DNA of 64,000 nt from Pseudomonas vancouverensis (GCF_004348895.1 NZ_RRZK01000030.1:186001-250000), one strand, 5' to 3'. Shown: positions 54,285 through 63,339, counted from the first letter of the stretch. Notes: a model not told the origin generated them from the sequence alone. Numbers and translations are program-made.

Positions 54285-54686
54285 ATGCGTAGTTCCAGCC
54301 GAGGTTTTACCCTGATCGAAATCATGATCGTGATCGCGATTATCGGGATCGTCCTGACCATTGCCGCGCCGATGTTCACTGAACACCTGAACAAGGGCCG
54401 CCGTACCGACGTGGCCGGGTTGCTGTCCGAACAGGCGCAGATCCTTGAGCGTTTCTATACGAAGAACAACACATACACCGAAGCCACCGGCCTCAGTGCC
54501 GGCAATGACTATTACACGATTGTTCCGACCCTGACCGAGCAGACCTTTCTGCTGACAGCCGAGCGCAAGCCGGGCACCAGCATGGCCGCAGACAAGTGCG
54601 GTGATCTGACCATTACCAACACTGGCGCGCTTGGCATGGTCAATGCGGCGTCCGGGGTCACCAGTAAAGAGTGCTGGGGTCGCTGA
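54285..54686 (+). CDS. pilE: Minor pilin PilE
   Basis: A 133-residue prepilin. Leader MRSSSRG, then FTLIEIMIVIAIIGIVLTIA, Glu at +5. The body has MFTEHLNKGRRTDVAGLLSE and ILERFYTKNNTYTEAT, a clear PilE pattern. Two cysteines (DKCGDL...KECWGR) form the usual C-terminal loop. Last gene of the operon. Confidence 0.92.
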   Translation: MRSSSRGFTLIEIMIVIAIIGIVLTIAAPMFTEHLNKGRRTDVAGLLSEQAQILERFYTKNNTYTEATGLSAGNDYYTIVPTLTEQTFLLTAERKPGTSMAADKCGDLTITNTGALGMVNAASGVTSKECWGR

Positions 54687-54742
54687 GTTCCTTTTTCGGG
54701 CGCCCCTTGCGCCCATTGTCTATTCAACGGTTGGATCAGAAC

Positions 54743-55843
54743 ATGACCAGGCAACAGCAAGTGGTGATTGTCGGCGGCGGCGTGATTGGCCTGCTGACGG
54801 CGTTCAATCTCGCGTCCGAAGTGCAAAGCGTTGTGCTGCTGGATCGTTCGAATGTCGGTCAGGAGTCTTCCTGGGCGGGTGGTGGCATCGTTTCGCCGCT
54901 TTACCCGTGGCGCTACAGCCCGGCGGTTACCGCGCTGGCCCACTGGTCACAGGACTTTTATCCACAGCTGGGCGAGCGCTTGTTTGCTGCCACAGGTGTT
55001 GACCCTGAAGTACACACCACCGGCCTGTATTGGCTGGATCTGGACGACGAGGCTGAGGCCTTGGCCTGGGCTGCGCGGGAAAACCGTCCATTGAGCGCTG
55101 TGGATATCTCCGCGGCGCATGACGCGGTGCCGGTGTTGGGCGGTGGCTTTTCTCGCGCCATCTACATGGCCGATGTCGCCAACGTGCGTAACCCGCGGCT
55201 GGTGAAATCGCTCAAGGCGGCCTTGCAGGCTCTGCCTAATGTCACCCTTCATGAGCAATGCGAGGTCAGTGGCTTTGTGCGTGATGGCAATAAAGTCGTA
55301 GGCGTGCAGACGTCCAGCGGCATTGTCCACGCTGATGAGGTGGTGCTGACTGCGGGCGCCTGGAGTGGTGACTTGCTCAAGAGCCTGGGCCTGACACTTC
55401 CGGTAGAGCCGGTGAAGGGGCAGATGATTCTGTACAAATGCGCGGCGGATTTCCTGCCGAGCATGGTCCTGGCCAAGGGTCGTTATGCGATTCCGCGGCG
55501 TGATGGGCACATTCTGATTGGCAGCACACTGGAGCATGAAGGCTTCGACAAGACGCCGACCGCAACCGCGCTGGAGAGTCTCAAGGCATCGGCAGTCGAG
55601 CTGATTCCGGCACTGGCCAATGCGCAGGTCGTCGGACACTGGGCAGGTTTGCGCCCCGGCTCACCCGAGGGCATTCCTTACATCGGTCGCGTACCTGAAT
55701 TTGACGGGCTCTGGCTCAACTGTGGGCATTACCGCAACGGCCTGGTGTTGGCGCCAGCATCCTGTCAGTTGTTTGCCGATGTGATGCTGGGCCGGACCCC
55801 GATCATTGATCCGGCGCCGTATGCGCCGGCCGGGCGGATCTGA
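54743..55843 (+). CDS. thiO: Glycine oxidase ThiO (FAD-dependent)
   Basis: A 366-residue FAD enzyme that oxidises glycine to the imine used in thiamin thiazole synthesis. The FAD-binding motif VVIVGGGVIGLLTAFNLA is at the N-terminus; QESSWAGGGIVSPLYPWRY and GHWAGLRPGSPEGIPYIG are family markers, with the C-terminal HYRNGLVLAP. I chose ATG 54743 because the conserved body starts there. It is convergent with pilR. Confidence 0.92.
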   Translation: MTRQQQVVIVGGGVIGLLTAFNLASEVQSVVLLDRSNVGQESSWAGGGIVSPLYPWRYSPAVTALAHWSQDFYPQLGERLFAATGVDPEVHTTGLYWLDLDDEAEALAWAARENRPLSAVDISAAHDAVPVLGGGFSRAIYMADVANVRNPRLVKSLKAALQALPNVTLHEQCEVSGFVRDGNKVVGVQTSSGIVHADEVVLTAGAWSGDLLKSLGLTLPVEPVKGQMILYKCAADFLPSMVLAKGRYAIPRRDGHILIGSTLEHEGFDKTPTATALESLKASAVELIPALANAQVVGHWAGLRPGSPEGIPYIGRVPEFDGLWLNCGHYRNGLVLAPASCQLFADVMLGRTPIIDPAPYAPAGRI

Positions 55844-55848
55844 GCGCT

Positions 55849-57198
55849 TCAGTCCAGCCCCAGCTTCTTCAGGCGATAACGCATCGACCTGAAGGACAAC
55901 CGCAATCGCTGGGCCGCCGCCGTGCGGTTCCAGCGGGTTTCCTCCAGCGCCTGGAGGAGCAACTGGCGTTCGATGCTCTCCAGGTAGGCTTCCAGGTTGT
56001 CGATTTGCGTCAGGTCCGGCAAGCCACTTTCGACGGCACTTTTGCGCTCGGTCAGGCGCAGGTCAGAGGCCTCAATTTGCTGGTTCTCGCTCAGGGTGTG
56101 AGCCCGTTCGAGCATGTTTTCCAGTTCCCGCACGTTACCGGGGAAGCGGTAGCCTTTCAGCGCATCGAGGGCCTGCGCGTTCAGGCTCGCGGGCGGTTGC
56201 CCGGCGTCTGCAGCCAGGCGCTTGAGGATGTGATTGGCGAGCGTTTCGATGTCGTCGCGACGCTCGCGCAAGGGCGGCACCTGTATTTCGATCACGTTCA
56301 AACGGTAGTACAAGTCCGCACGAAAGCGTCCGGCGGCCACTTCGGCACCCAGGTCCTTGTGGGTGGCACACAGGATGCGCACATCGATGACCAATTCCTG
56401 TTGCTCGCCAACGCTGCGCACGGCTCTTTCCTGGATGGCGCGCAGTAACTTGACCTGCATCGCCAACGGCAGGTCGGCCACTTCATCGAGAAAGAGTGTG
56501 CCGCGATGAGCCGCCTGAAACAGGCCTGGCTTGTCTTCGATGGCACCGCTGAAACTGCCTTTGCGATGGCCAAAAAACTCGCTCTCCATCAGTTCCGATG
56601 GAATCGCCGCACAATTGACAGGTATGAATGGCAGATGGGTGCGTGGGCCCTGTTCATGGATCAGACGTGCGACCAGCTCCTTGCCGCTGCCGGACTCACC
56701 ACTGATGTACACCGGCGCCTGGCTCTGGGCCAGCTTGGCGATGTGTTTGCGCAGGGTGCGTATGGGCATGGATTCGCCGACCAGTCTTTGCGCCGTGGCT
56801 GTGCTGTCGCTGGAAGGGCGCAGGGCGCGGCTGACCAGTTCCCTCAGGCGAGTGAGGTCCACTGGCTGGGTCAGGTAGTCGAAGGCGCCGGCTTTCAGGG
56901 TGTTGACTGCCGTTTCGAGGCAGGCATAGGCGCTGATCATCGCCACCGGGACCTGAGGATAGCGGTGGCGGATGTGCTTTATCAGCTCCAGACCGGTTCC
57001 GTCGGGCAGGCGCATGTTGGTCAGGCACAGGTCGAAAGTCTCGCGTTTGAGCAGCGCATGGGCCTGATCGATGTTGCGGGCATTAAAAGTGTCGAGTTTC
57101 ATCCGCCCCAGGGTGATCTCCAGGAGTTCGCGGATATCCGCGGCGTCGTCGACGATCAGGACTTTCTTGCGTGCACGCATCATCAAAGTGGGTTCCAT
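55849..57198 (-). CDS. pilR: PilR, NtrC-type regulator with a phosphorylation-deficient receiver
   Basis: A 449-residue sigma54 activator: receiver (~11-125), AAA+ (~138-370; Walker A GESGSGKE), Fis-type helix-turn-helix at the C-terminus (NRTAAAQRLRLSFRSMRYRL). Overall it is clearly PilR. The phosphoacceptor Asp is Asn61 here (LCLTNMRLPDG; codon AAC at 57018-57016), and the conserved Lys is Gln111 (DYLTQPVDL). The sigma54-contact loop reads GSFSGA (214-219). The acidic pair VDD is kept. The start at 57198 could instead be ATG 57183, which overlaps the stop of the pilS relic. PilS is missing. Confidence 0.93.
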   Translation of the reverse strand: MEPTLMMRARKKVLIVDDAADIRELLEITLGRMKLDTFNARNIDQAHALLKRETFDLCLTNMRLPDGTGLELIKHIRHRYPQVPVAMISAYACLETAVNTLKAGAFDYLTQPVDLTRLRELVSRALRPSSDSTATAQRLVGESMPIRTLRKHIAKLAQSQAPVYISGESGSGKELVARLIHEQGPRTHLPFIPVNCAAIPSELMESEFFGHRKGSFSGAIEDKPGLFQAAHRGTLFLDEVADLPLAMQVKLLRAIQERAVRSVGEQQELVIDVRILCATHKDLGAEVAAGRFRADLYYRLNVIEIQVPPLRERRDDIETLANHILKRLAADAGQPPASLNAQALDALKGYRFPGNVRELENMLERAHTLSENQQIEASDLRLTERKSAVESGLPDLTQIDNLEAYLESIERQLLLQALEETRWNRTAAAQRLRLSFRSMRYRLKKLGLD

Positions 57199-57400
57199 CC
57201 ATGAACGACGATCATGCTAAAGCGGCCGCCGTCCTGGCGGGACTTTGAGTTCAGGTGGGACAGTTGCAGGACGTTTCCAGATACCCGGGACATGCGCTGA
57301 GAGTGATCTTGAATAATCAGCGTCAGACGCCCATTCGCGTCTTCAGTTCCTCATGTGCGTGTATTGGCCCCGCGGCTTGATGGATGGCACCCAGCGGGGC
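57183..57400 (-). pseudogene. pilS: Relic of pilS, the PilR sensor kinase
   Basis: In one minus-strand frame (57344-57397) the sequence reads PLGAIHQAAGPIHAHEEL, matching the kinase H-box surroundings NPLGAISHAAQLL...EEL. The phosphoacceptor His stretch HEIRNP is ruined. In the next frame (57258-57329) it reads RLTLIIQDHSQRMSRVSGNV then LQLS, matching RLTQIIQ...NVLQLS of PilS. This continues into QDGGRFSMIVV, similar to the extreme C-terminus, and stops at a TGA that overlaps an ATG of pilR, as in intact pilS-pilR operons. The membrane part and most of the ATPase domain are gone. Confidence 0.75.
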
Positions 57401-57427
57401 GGGCTGGGGCCATTGCAACGGCAGGGA

Positions 57428-57661
57428 TCAGCGATTGTCGGATTTGGGGCCTTGCTGAAGGTGGGCCTGGCTGCAATACCACTGCTGTTCGAGATTCAGC
57501 GCACGGTCACGTGGCAGATGTACGCCGCACTGGGCGCAACGCACCATGGGAGCAGCGTCACGTTCAGATGGGGATTGGGTGGAAGCAGGTTGACCCTTGA
57601 ACTTGCGCCAGAACCATACAGCAGCGGCAATCAGGGCGATCCAGAACAATAGACGAAGCAT
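57428..57661 (-). CDS. PP0621-family small membrane zinc-ribbon protein
   Basis: A 77-residue protein: one N-terminal transmembrane helix (LRLLFWIALIAAAVWFW), then a linker and a zinc-ribbon-like MVRCAQCGVHLP...WYCSQAH. It belongs to the PP0621 family, found beside bamD and pilS in Pseudomonas. Function unknown. It lies directly upstream of the pilS relic on the same strand. Confidence 0.85.
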   Translation of the reverse strand: MLRLLFWIALIAAAVWFWRKFKGQPASTQSPSERDAAPMVRCAQCGVHLPRDRALNLEQQWYCSQAHLQQGPKSDNR

Positions 57662-57740
57662 GGTGAGCTGCTTTTTGACTGATGATTCGGCAGTTTAGCC
57701 TCGGACCTGACGGGCGCACAGTGGGTAAAAGCGCGGAAAT

Positions 57741-57772
57741 AAAAAAGGGAGGCTTGAAAGCCTCCCTTTTGC
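57741..57772 (-). terminator. Terminator of bamD
   Basis: AAAAAGGGAGGCTT and AAGCCTCCCTTTT form a long stem; on the minus strand it follows the bamD stop and is trailed by TTTTTTATTT. Confidence 0.9.
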
Positions 57773-57785
57773 ATAACCGGGGGTG

Positions 57786-58808
57786 TCAGTCGAACACGCC
57801 GAAGGTCATGTAGCTGAACCAGGAGCGGTCACTGTTGTTGCCTTCCGCTTCGTGATTTTCTTCTTCGATCACGTCGCCATTGGCGTTTTTAGGCTTGAGC
57901 TCGTTCGGGATCGCGTCTTTCGCGTCCTGGAACTGCTTCTGCACGTCCTGGTTGGCGCGGGTTTCGCCCGGCGGCAGCGGTGGACGCGACTCGATCAGGC
58001 CCAGGGTGGCCTTGCTCAGCCACGAACGGTTGTCGGCCTCAGCCACCGATGGCACGAACTGACCGTCCACCAGGCTTGGGTGGTTCGGGTAGTTGAGCTT
58101 CAGGGTTTCCAGGCTGGTCGCGGCCAGTTCGTCCAGGTGCAGACGCTGGTAAGCCTCGGTCATCACCGCCAGGCCGTCACCGACCGATGGGGTTTCCTGG
58201 AAGTTTTCTACCACATAACGGCCACGGTTGGCGGCGGCGACGTAGGCCTGACGGGTCAGGTAGTAGTCGGCCACGTGGATTTCGTAGGCAGCCAGCAGGT
58301 TGCGCAGGTAGATCATGCGCTGCTTGGCGTCCGGCGAATAACGGCTGTTCGGGAAGCGGCTGGTCAGTTGGGCGAACTCGTTGTAGGAGTCGCGGGCGGC
58401 ACCCGGGTCACGCTTGGTCATGTCCAGCGGCAGGAAGCGCGAGAGCAGGCCAACGTCCTGGTCGAAAGAGGTCAGGCCCTTGAGGTAGTAGGCGTAGTCC
58501 ACGTTCGGGTGCTGTGGGTGCAAGCGGATGAAACGCTCCGCAGCAGACTTGGCAGCCTCAGGCTCGGTGTTCTTGTAGTTGGCGTAGATGAGTTCGAGTT
58601 GCGCCTGGTCGGCATAACGACCGAACGGATAACGCGACTCCAGGGCCTTCAGCTTGGCCGTGGCGCTGGTGTAGTTATTGTTGTCCAGGTCGGTTTGAGC
58701 CTGTTGGTACAACTCGACTTCACTCAGGTTTTCGTCTACGACTTCCTTCGATGAGCAAGCAGCGGTCAATGCGAGGATGGCGATCAGCAGCAGGTGTTTC
58801 ACTTGCAT
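57786..58808 (-). CDS. bamD: Outer-membrane assembly lipoprotein BamD
   Basis: A 340-residue lipoprotein of the BAM complex, which inserts beta-barrel proteins. Signal peptide ends with lipobox LTAACSS. TPR-like helices follow: ALESRYPFGRYADQAQLEL and HPQHPNVDYAYYLKGL. I chose ATG 58808 (MQVKHLLLIAILAL); the upstream open frame is not conserved. It is divergent from rluD, as usual. Confidence 0.95.
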   Translation of the reverse strand: MQVKHLLLIAILALTAACSSKEVVDENLSEVELYQQAQTDLDNNNYTSATAKLKALESRYPFGRYADQAQLELIYANYKNTEPEAAKSAAERFIRLHPQHPNVDYAYYLKGLTSFDQDVGLLSRFLPLDMTKRDPGAARDSYNEFAQLTSRFPNSRYSPDAKQRMIYLRNLLAAYEIHVADYYLTRQAYVAAANRGRYVVENFQETPSVGDGLAVMTEAYQRLHLDELAATSLETLKLNYPNHPSLVDGQFVPSVAEADNRSWLSKATLGLIESRPPLPPGETRANQDVQKQFQDAKDAIPNELKPKNANGDVIEEENHEAEGNNSDRSWFSYMTFGVFD

Positions 58809-58959
58809 GGCGGCTTGCGTCCCTATGACGGCCGCTGTCTTGGGCGTGGCCGTCCTGTTATGATGAGCGCCCCGTTGAATAGCCTCGGGGCAAAAGACGC
58901 CGTATTTAACCACAAGCGCGCAGCCGAAACCAAAGGCTGTGCCGACGCCTAGTCTGAGC

Positions 58960-59922
58960 ATGTCCGATAAAATTGAACTTCGCGCAGAGGTGCCGTCCGA
59001 ATTGGGCGGCCAACGCCTCGATCAAGTCGCCGCACAATTATTCGCTGAGCACTCGCGCTCGCGCCTTTCCGCCTGGATCAAAGACGGCCGCCTGACTGTG
59101 GATGGGGCGGTTATCCGCCCGCGAGACATCGTTCACGGTGGCGCCATTCTTGAGTTGACTGCCGAGCAGGAAGCTCAGGGCGAATGGGTCGCTCAAGACA
59201 TTGCCCTGGACATCGTCTACGAAGACGACGACATCCTGGTGATCAACAAGCCTGCGGGCCTGGTGGTGCACCCGGCTGCCGGTCACGCTGATGGCACTCT
59301 GCTCAACGCCTTGCTGCATCACGTGCCGGACATCATCAATGTGCCGCGTGCAGGCATCGTGCATCGTCTGGACAAGGACACCACCGGTCTGATGGTGGTG
59401 GCCAAGACCATTCAGGCGCAGACGCAGCTGGTTACACAGTTGCAGAGCCGCAGCGTCAGCCGTATCTACGAGTGCATCGTGATTGGCGTGGTCACCGCCG
59501 GTGGCAAGATCAATGCCCCGATCGGTCGGCATGGCCAGCAGCGCCAGCGCATGGCTGTGATGGAAGGTGGCAAGCAGGCCGTCAGCCATTACCGCGTACT
59601 CGAACGCTTCCGTTCGCACACCCATGTGCGGGTCAAGCTGGAAACCGGTCGGACCCACCAGATTCGTGTGCACATGGCCCACATCAACTTCCCGTTGGTC
59701 GGCGATCCAGCCTATGGTGGCCGCTTCCGCATTCCGCCGGCAGCCAACCCGACCATGGTCGAGTCGCTGAAAAACTTCCCGCGTCAGGCGCTGCATGCGC
59801 GTTTCCTGGAACTGGATCATCCGACGACCGGTAAGCGCATGAGCTGGGAATCGCCGTTGCCGGAAGATTTCGTCTGGTTGCTGACCCTGCTCAAGCAAGA
59901 CCGCGAGGCGTTCATCGGATGA
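58960..59922 (+). CDS. rluD: 23S rRNA pseudouridine synthase RluD
   Basis: A 320-residue enzyme that makes pseudouridines 1911, 1915 and 1917 in helix 69 of 23S rRNA. N-terminal S4 domain (LDQVAAQLFAEHSRSRLSAW), then the catalytic HRLDKDTTGLMVVAK with the nucleophilic Asp. LETGRTHQIRVHMAHINFP follows. I chose ATG 58960 (MSDKIELRAEV) over an upstream ATG. Overlaps pgeF by ATGA. Confidence 0.96.
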   Translation: MSDKIELRAEVPSELGGQRLDQVAAQLFAEHSRSRLSAWIKDGRLTVDGAVIRPRDIVHGGAILELTAEQEAQGEWVAQDIALDIVYEDDDILVINKPAGLVVHPAAGHADGTLLNALLHHVPDIINVPRAGIVHRLDKDTTGLMVVAKTIQAQTQLVTQLQSRSVSRIYECIVIGVVTAGGKINAPIGRHGQQRQRMAVMEGGKQAVSHYRVLERFRSHTHVRVKLETGRTHQIRVHMAHINFPLVGDPAYGGRFRIPPAANPTMVESLKNFPRQALHARFLELDHPTTGKRMSWESPLPEDFVWLLTLLKQDREAFIG

Positions 59923-60644
59923 GTGACTGGCTGATTCCTGACTGGCCCGCGCCGGCCGGGATCAAAGCCTGTGTCACCACCCGGGCGGGCGGCGTCAGTC
60001 TGGCGCCGTTCGACAGCCTCAACCTCGGCGATCACGTCGATGACAGCCCTGAAGCCGTCGCCGAAAACCGTCGTCGCCTGACCGATCATTTCGCCATTCA
60101 ACCGGCCTGGTTGCAGCAGGTGCACGGCATTGCCGTGGCACATGCCGATCCGGGGCGTGTGGATACTGCCGATGCCAGCTGGACGTCAACGCCGGGCATC
60201 GCCTGCGCCGCGATGACCGCCGACTGTCTGCCGGCACTGTTTTGCGACCGCGCCGGTACCCGTGTCGCGGCGGCCCATGCCGGTTGGCGCGGGTTGGCCG
60301 CGGGTGTGCTGGAGGCCACACTGGACAGCCTGGCCGTGGCGCCTGCTGACGTATTGGTCTGGCTGGGCCCGGCCATTGGTCCGAAAGCCTTCGAAGTCGG
60401 CCCTGAGGTACGCGAAACCTTCGTGCAGCAATTGCCTGAAGCAGCGGATGCCTTTGTGCCGAGTCAGAACGCCGGCAAGTTCATGGCCGACATTTATAAG
60501 CTGGCGCGCCTGCGTCTTGCCGAACGTGGCGTCACTGCCGTGTACGGCGGTGGTTTCTGCACGGTCAGTGACCCGCGCTTCTTTTCCTATCGCCGTGCCT
60601 CACGCACCGGCCGATTTGCCTCCCTGGTCTGGATCGACCGCTAA
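59919..60644 (+). CDS. pgeF: Peptidoglycan editing factor / laccase-domain protein
   Basis: A 241-residue YfiH/DUF152 protein. The metal-binding His/Cys residues are in QQVHGIAVAHA, AAMTADCLPALFCD and AAHAGWRGLAAGVLE. Members were called polyphenol oxidases; YfiH/PgeF edits wrong cell-wall precursors in E. coli, and related proteins act on purine nucleosides. The ATGA overlap with rluD decides the start. It lies before clpB. Confidence 0.92.
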   Translation: MSDWLIPDWPAPAGIKACVTTRAGGVSLAPFDSLNLGDHVDDSPEAVAENRRRLTDHFAIQPAWLQQVHGIAVAHADPGRVDTADASWTSTPGIACAAMTADCLPALFCDRAGTRVAAAHAGWRGLAAGVLEATLDSLAVAPADVLVWLGPAIGPKAFEVGPEVRETFVQQLPEAADAFVPSQNAGKFMADIYKLARLRLAERGVTAVYGGGFCTVSDPRFFSYRRASRTGRFASLVWIDR

Positions 60645-60674
60645 GCTTCCCTGACCTGCATCAATGTCGTGACG

Positions 60675-60702
60675 CTTGAAACTCGCAGAATCGACCGCAT
60701 CT
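60675..60702 (+). promoter_or_regulatory. Sigma32 heat-shock promoter of clpB
   Basis: CTTGAAA (60675-60681) and CCGCATCT (60695-60702) match the RpoH consensus CTTGAAA and CCCCATnT at 7/7 and 6-7 of the fixed positions, spaced by 13 bp. It is 72 bp upstream of the clpB start and downstream of pgeF, so clpB can be heat-induced on its own. Confidence 0.85.
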
Positions 60703-60774
60703 AGTGTGGTATCTGGCAGGTTTCTTCATTCAGGATGTTTTCTAGGTCCGGCCTGCTCAAAAGGAAGGTGACCC

Positions 60775-63339
60775 ATGCGTATAGACCGTTTAACCAGCAA
60801 ATTGCAGTTAGCGCTGTCCGATGCCCAATCCCTGGCTGTAGGCCACGATCATCCGGCCATCGAACCGGCGCATTTGATGCAGGCCTTGCTTGAACAGCAA
60901 GGCGGCTCGATCAAGCCCCTGCTGATGCAGGTGGGCTTTGACGTCAACAGCTTGCGTAAAGAGCTGACGAAAGAACTCGATCAGCTACCGAAAATCCAGA
61001 ACCCGACCGGCGACGTCAACATGTCGCAGGATCTGGCGCGTCTGCTCAACCAGGCCGATCGCCTGGCCCAGCAGAAGGGCGACCAGTTCATCTCCAGCGA
61101 ACTGGTGCTGCTCGCCGCGATGGATGAGAACAGCAAGCTTGGCAAGTTGTTGCTCGGCCAGGGTGTAAGCAAGAAAGCCCTGGAAAACGCCATCAACAAC
61201 CTGCGCGGCGGCGAGGCCGTCAACGATCCGAACCACGAGGAGTCGCGTCAGGCTTTGGACAAGTACACCGTCGACCTGACCAAGCGTGCCGAAGACGGCA
61301 AGCTCGATCCGGTGATCGGTCGTGACGACGAAATTCGCCGAACCATCCAGGTGCTGCAACGCCGTACCAAGAACAACCCGGTACTGATCGGTGAGCCCGG
61401 GGTGGGTAAAACCGCGATTGCCGAAGGCCTGGCCCAGCGCATCATCAACGGTGAAGTGCCGGACGGCCTCAAGGGCAAGCGCCTGTTGTCCCTGGACATG
61501 GGGGCGTTGATCGCCGGTGCCAAGTACCGCGGTGAGTTTGAAGAGCGCCTGAAATCGCTGCTCAACGAGCTGTCGAAGCAGGAAGGGCAGATCATTCTGT
61601 TCATCGACGAACTGCACACCATGGTCGGTGCCGGTAAAGGCGAAGGCTCGATGGATGCGGGCAACATGCTCAAGCCTGCACTGGCGCGCGGTGAGCTGCA
61701 TTGCGTTGGCGCGACCACGCTCAACGAGTATCGCCAATATATAGAGAAGGACGCCGCCCTCGAGCGACGCTTCCAGAAAGTACTGGTCGATGAGCCGAGC
61801 GAAGAAGACACCATCGCCATCCTGCGTGGCCTCAAGGAGCGTTACGAGGTTCACCACAAGGTGGCGATCACCGACGGCGCGATCATTGCCGCGGCCAAGC
61901 TCAGCCATCGCTACATCACTGATCGGCAGTTGCCGGACAAGGCCATCGACCTGATCGACGAGGCCGCCAGCCGCATCCGCATGGAGATCGACTCCAAGCC
62001 GGAAGTGCTGGACCGTCTGGAGCGCCGCCTGATTCAGTTGAAGGTGGAATCCCAGGCACTGAAGAAAGAAAGCGACGATGCGGCGAAGAAGCGTCTGGAA
62101 AAACTTCAGGAAGAAATCGCTCGTCACGAGCGTGAGTACTCGGATCTCGAAGAAATCTGGAACTCGGAAAAAGCCGAGGTTCAGGGCTCTGCGCAGATCC
62201 AGCAGAAAATCGAGCAGGCCCGTCAGGAACTGGAAGCGGCCCGCCGCAAAGGCGACCTCAGTCGCATGGCTGAATTGCAGTACGGGGTTATCCCTGATCT
62301 GGAGCGCAGCCTGCAGATGGTCGACCAGCACGGCAAGAGCGAAAACCAGTTGCTGCGCAGCAAGGTGACTGAGGAAGAGATTGCCGAAGTGGTGTCGAAG
62401 TGGACCGGTATTCCGGTGTCGAAGATGCTTGAAGGCGAACGCGACAAGTTGATGAAGATGGAAAGCCTGCTGCATCAACGTGTGATCGGCCAGGACGAAG
62501 CGGTGGTGGCCGTTTCGAATGCGGTACGGCGTTCTCGCGCCGGGTTGTCCGACCCGAACCGGCCTAGCGGCTCGTTCATGTTCCTCGGCCCGACCGGTGT
62601 GGGTAAAACCGAGCTGTGCAAGGCGCTGGCCGAATTCCTCTTCGATACCGAAGAGGCCATGGTGCGAATCGACATGTCCGAGTTCATGGAGAAACATTCC
62701 GTGGCTCGTCTGATCGGCGCGCCACCAGGGTATGTCGGTTACGAAGAGGGCGGTTACCTGACCGAGGCGGTGCGTCGCAAGCCTTACTCGGTGATCCTGA
62801 TGGACGAGGTCGAGAAGGCGCACCCGGATGTGTTCAACGTCCTGCTGCAAGTGCTTGAAGACGGACGCCTGACCGACAGTCATGGTCGCACGGTGGACTT
62901 CAAAAACACTGTGATTGTCATGACCTCCAACCTGGGCTCGGTACAGATCCAGGAATTGGTCGGTGATCGTGAGGCGCAGCGTGCGGCGGTGATGGATGCG
63001 ATTTCCACGCACTTCCGGCCCGAGTTCATCAACCGGGTCGACGAAGTGGTGATCTTCGAGCCTCTGGCGCGGGATCAGATCGCAGGCATTACCGAGATCC
63101 AGTTGGGTCGTCTGCGCAGCCGTCTGACCGAGCGGGAGCTGAAGCTGGATCTCAGCCCCGAGGCGATGGACAAGCTGATTGCGGTGGGTTACGACCCGGT
63201 ATACGGCGCACGGCCGCTCAAACGAGCGATCCAGCGCTGGATCGAGAACCCGCTGGCACAGTTGATCTTGTCGGGTCGGTTCATGCCGGGCGATACCGCT
63301 CACGGTGTGGTGGAGAACGACGAAATCGTCTTCGTCTGA
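60775..63339 (+). CDS. clpB: Disaggregase ClpB
   Basis: An 854-residue Hsp100 chaperone that threads aggregated proteins with DnaK. N-domain (MRIDRLTSKLQLALSDAQSL), NBD1 with Walker A GEPGVGKTA and the pore loop AKYRGEFEER, the coiled-coil middle domain (~400-525), and NBD2 with GPTGVGKTE and pore loop GYVGYEEGG. Full length for the family. AAGGAAGGTG precedes the ATG. A terminator follows. Confidence 0.98.
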   Translation: MRIDRLTSKLQLALSDAQSLAVGHDHPAIEPAHLMQALLEQQGGSIKPLLMQVGFDVNSLRKELTKELDQLPKIQNPTGDVNMSQDLARLLNQADRLAQQKGDQFISSELVLLAAMDENSKLGKLLLGQGVSKKALENAINNLRGGEAVNDPNHEESRQALDKYTVDLTKRAEDGKLDPVIGRDDEIRRTIQVLQRRTKNNPVLIGEPGVGKTAIAEGLAQRIINGEVPDGLKGKRLLSLDMGALIAGAKYRGEFEERLKSLLNELSKQEGQIILFIDELHTMVGAGKGEGSMDAGNMLKPALARGELHCVGATTLNEYRQYIEKDAALERRFQKVLVDEPSEEDTIAILRGLKERYEVHHKVAITDGAIIAAAKLSHRYITDRQLPDKAIDLIDEAASRIRMEIDSKPEVLDRLERRLIQLKVESQALKKESDDAAKKRLEKLQEEIARHEREYSDLEEIWNSEKAEVQGSAQIQQKIEQARQELEAARRKGDLSRMAELQYGVIPDLERSLQMVDQHGKSENQLLRSKVTEEEIAEVVSKWTGIPVSKMLEGERDKLMKMESLLHQRVIGQDEAVVAVSNAVRRSRAGLSDPNRPSGSFMFLGPTGVGKTELCKALAEFLFDTEEAMVRIDMSEFMEKHSVARLIGAPPGYVGYEEGGYLTEAVRRKPYSVILMDEVEKAHPDVFNVLLQVLEDGRLTDSHGRTVDFKNTVIVMTSNLGSVQIQELVGDREAQRAAVMDAISTHFRPEFINRVDEVVIFEPLARDQIAGITEIQLGRLRSRLTERELKLDLSPEAMDKLIAVGYDPVYGARPLKRAIQRWIENPLAQLILSGRFMPGDTAHGVVENDEIVFV

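Noticed and set aside
57353..57652. Plus-strand frame of 99 codons over the pilS relic and PP0621 gene
   Set aside because: It is antisense to the PP0621 protein, which has a membrane helix and a zinc ribbon on the minus strand.
60985..63303. 772-codon minus-strand frame opposite clpB
   Set aside because: Antisense of clpB with shadow-like His/Arg/Gln content; clpB is intact on the plus strand.
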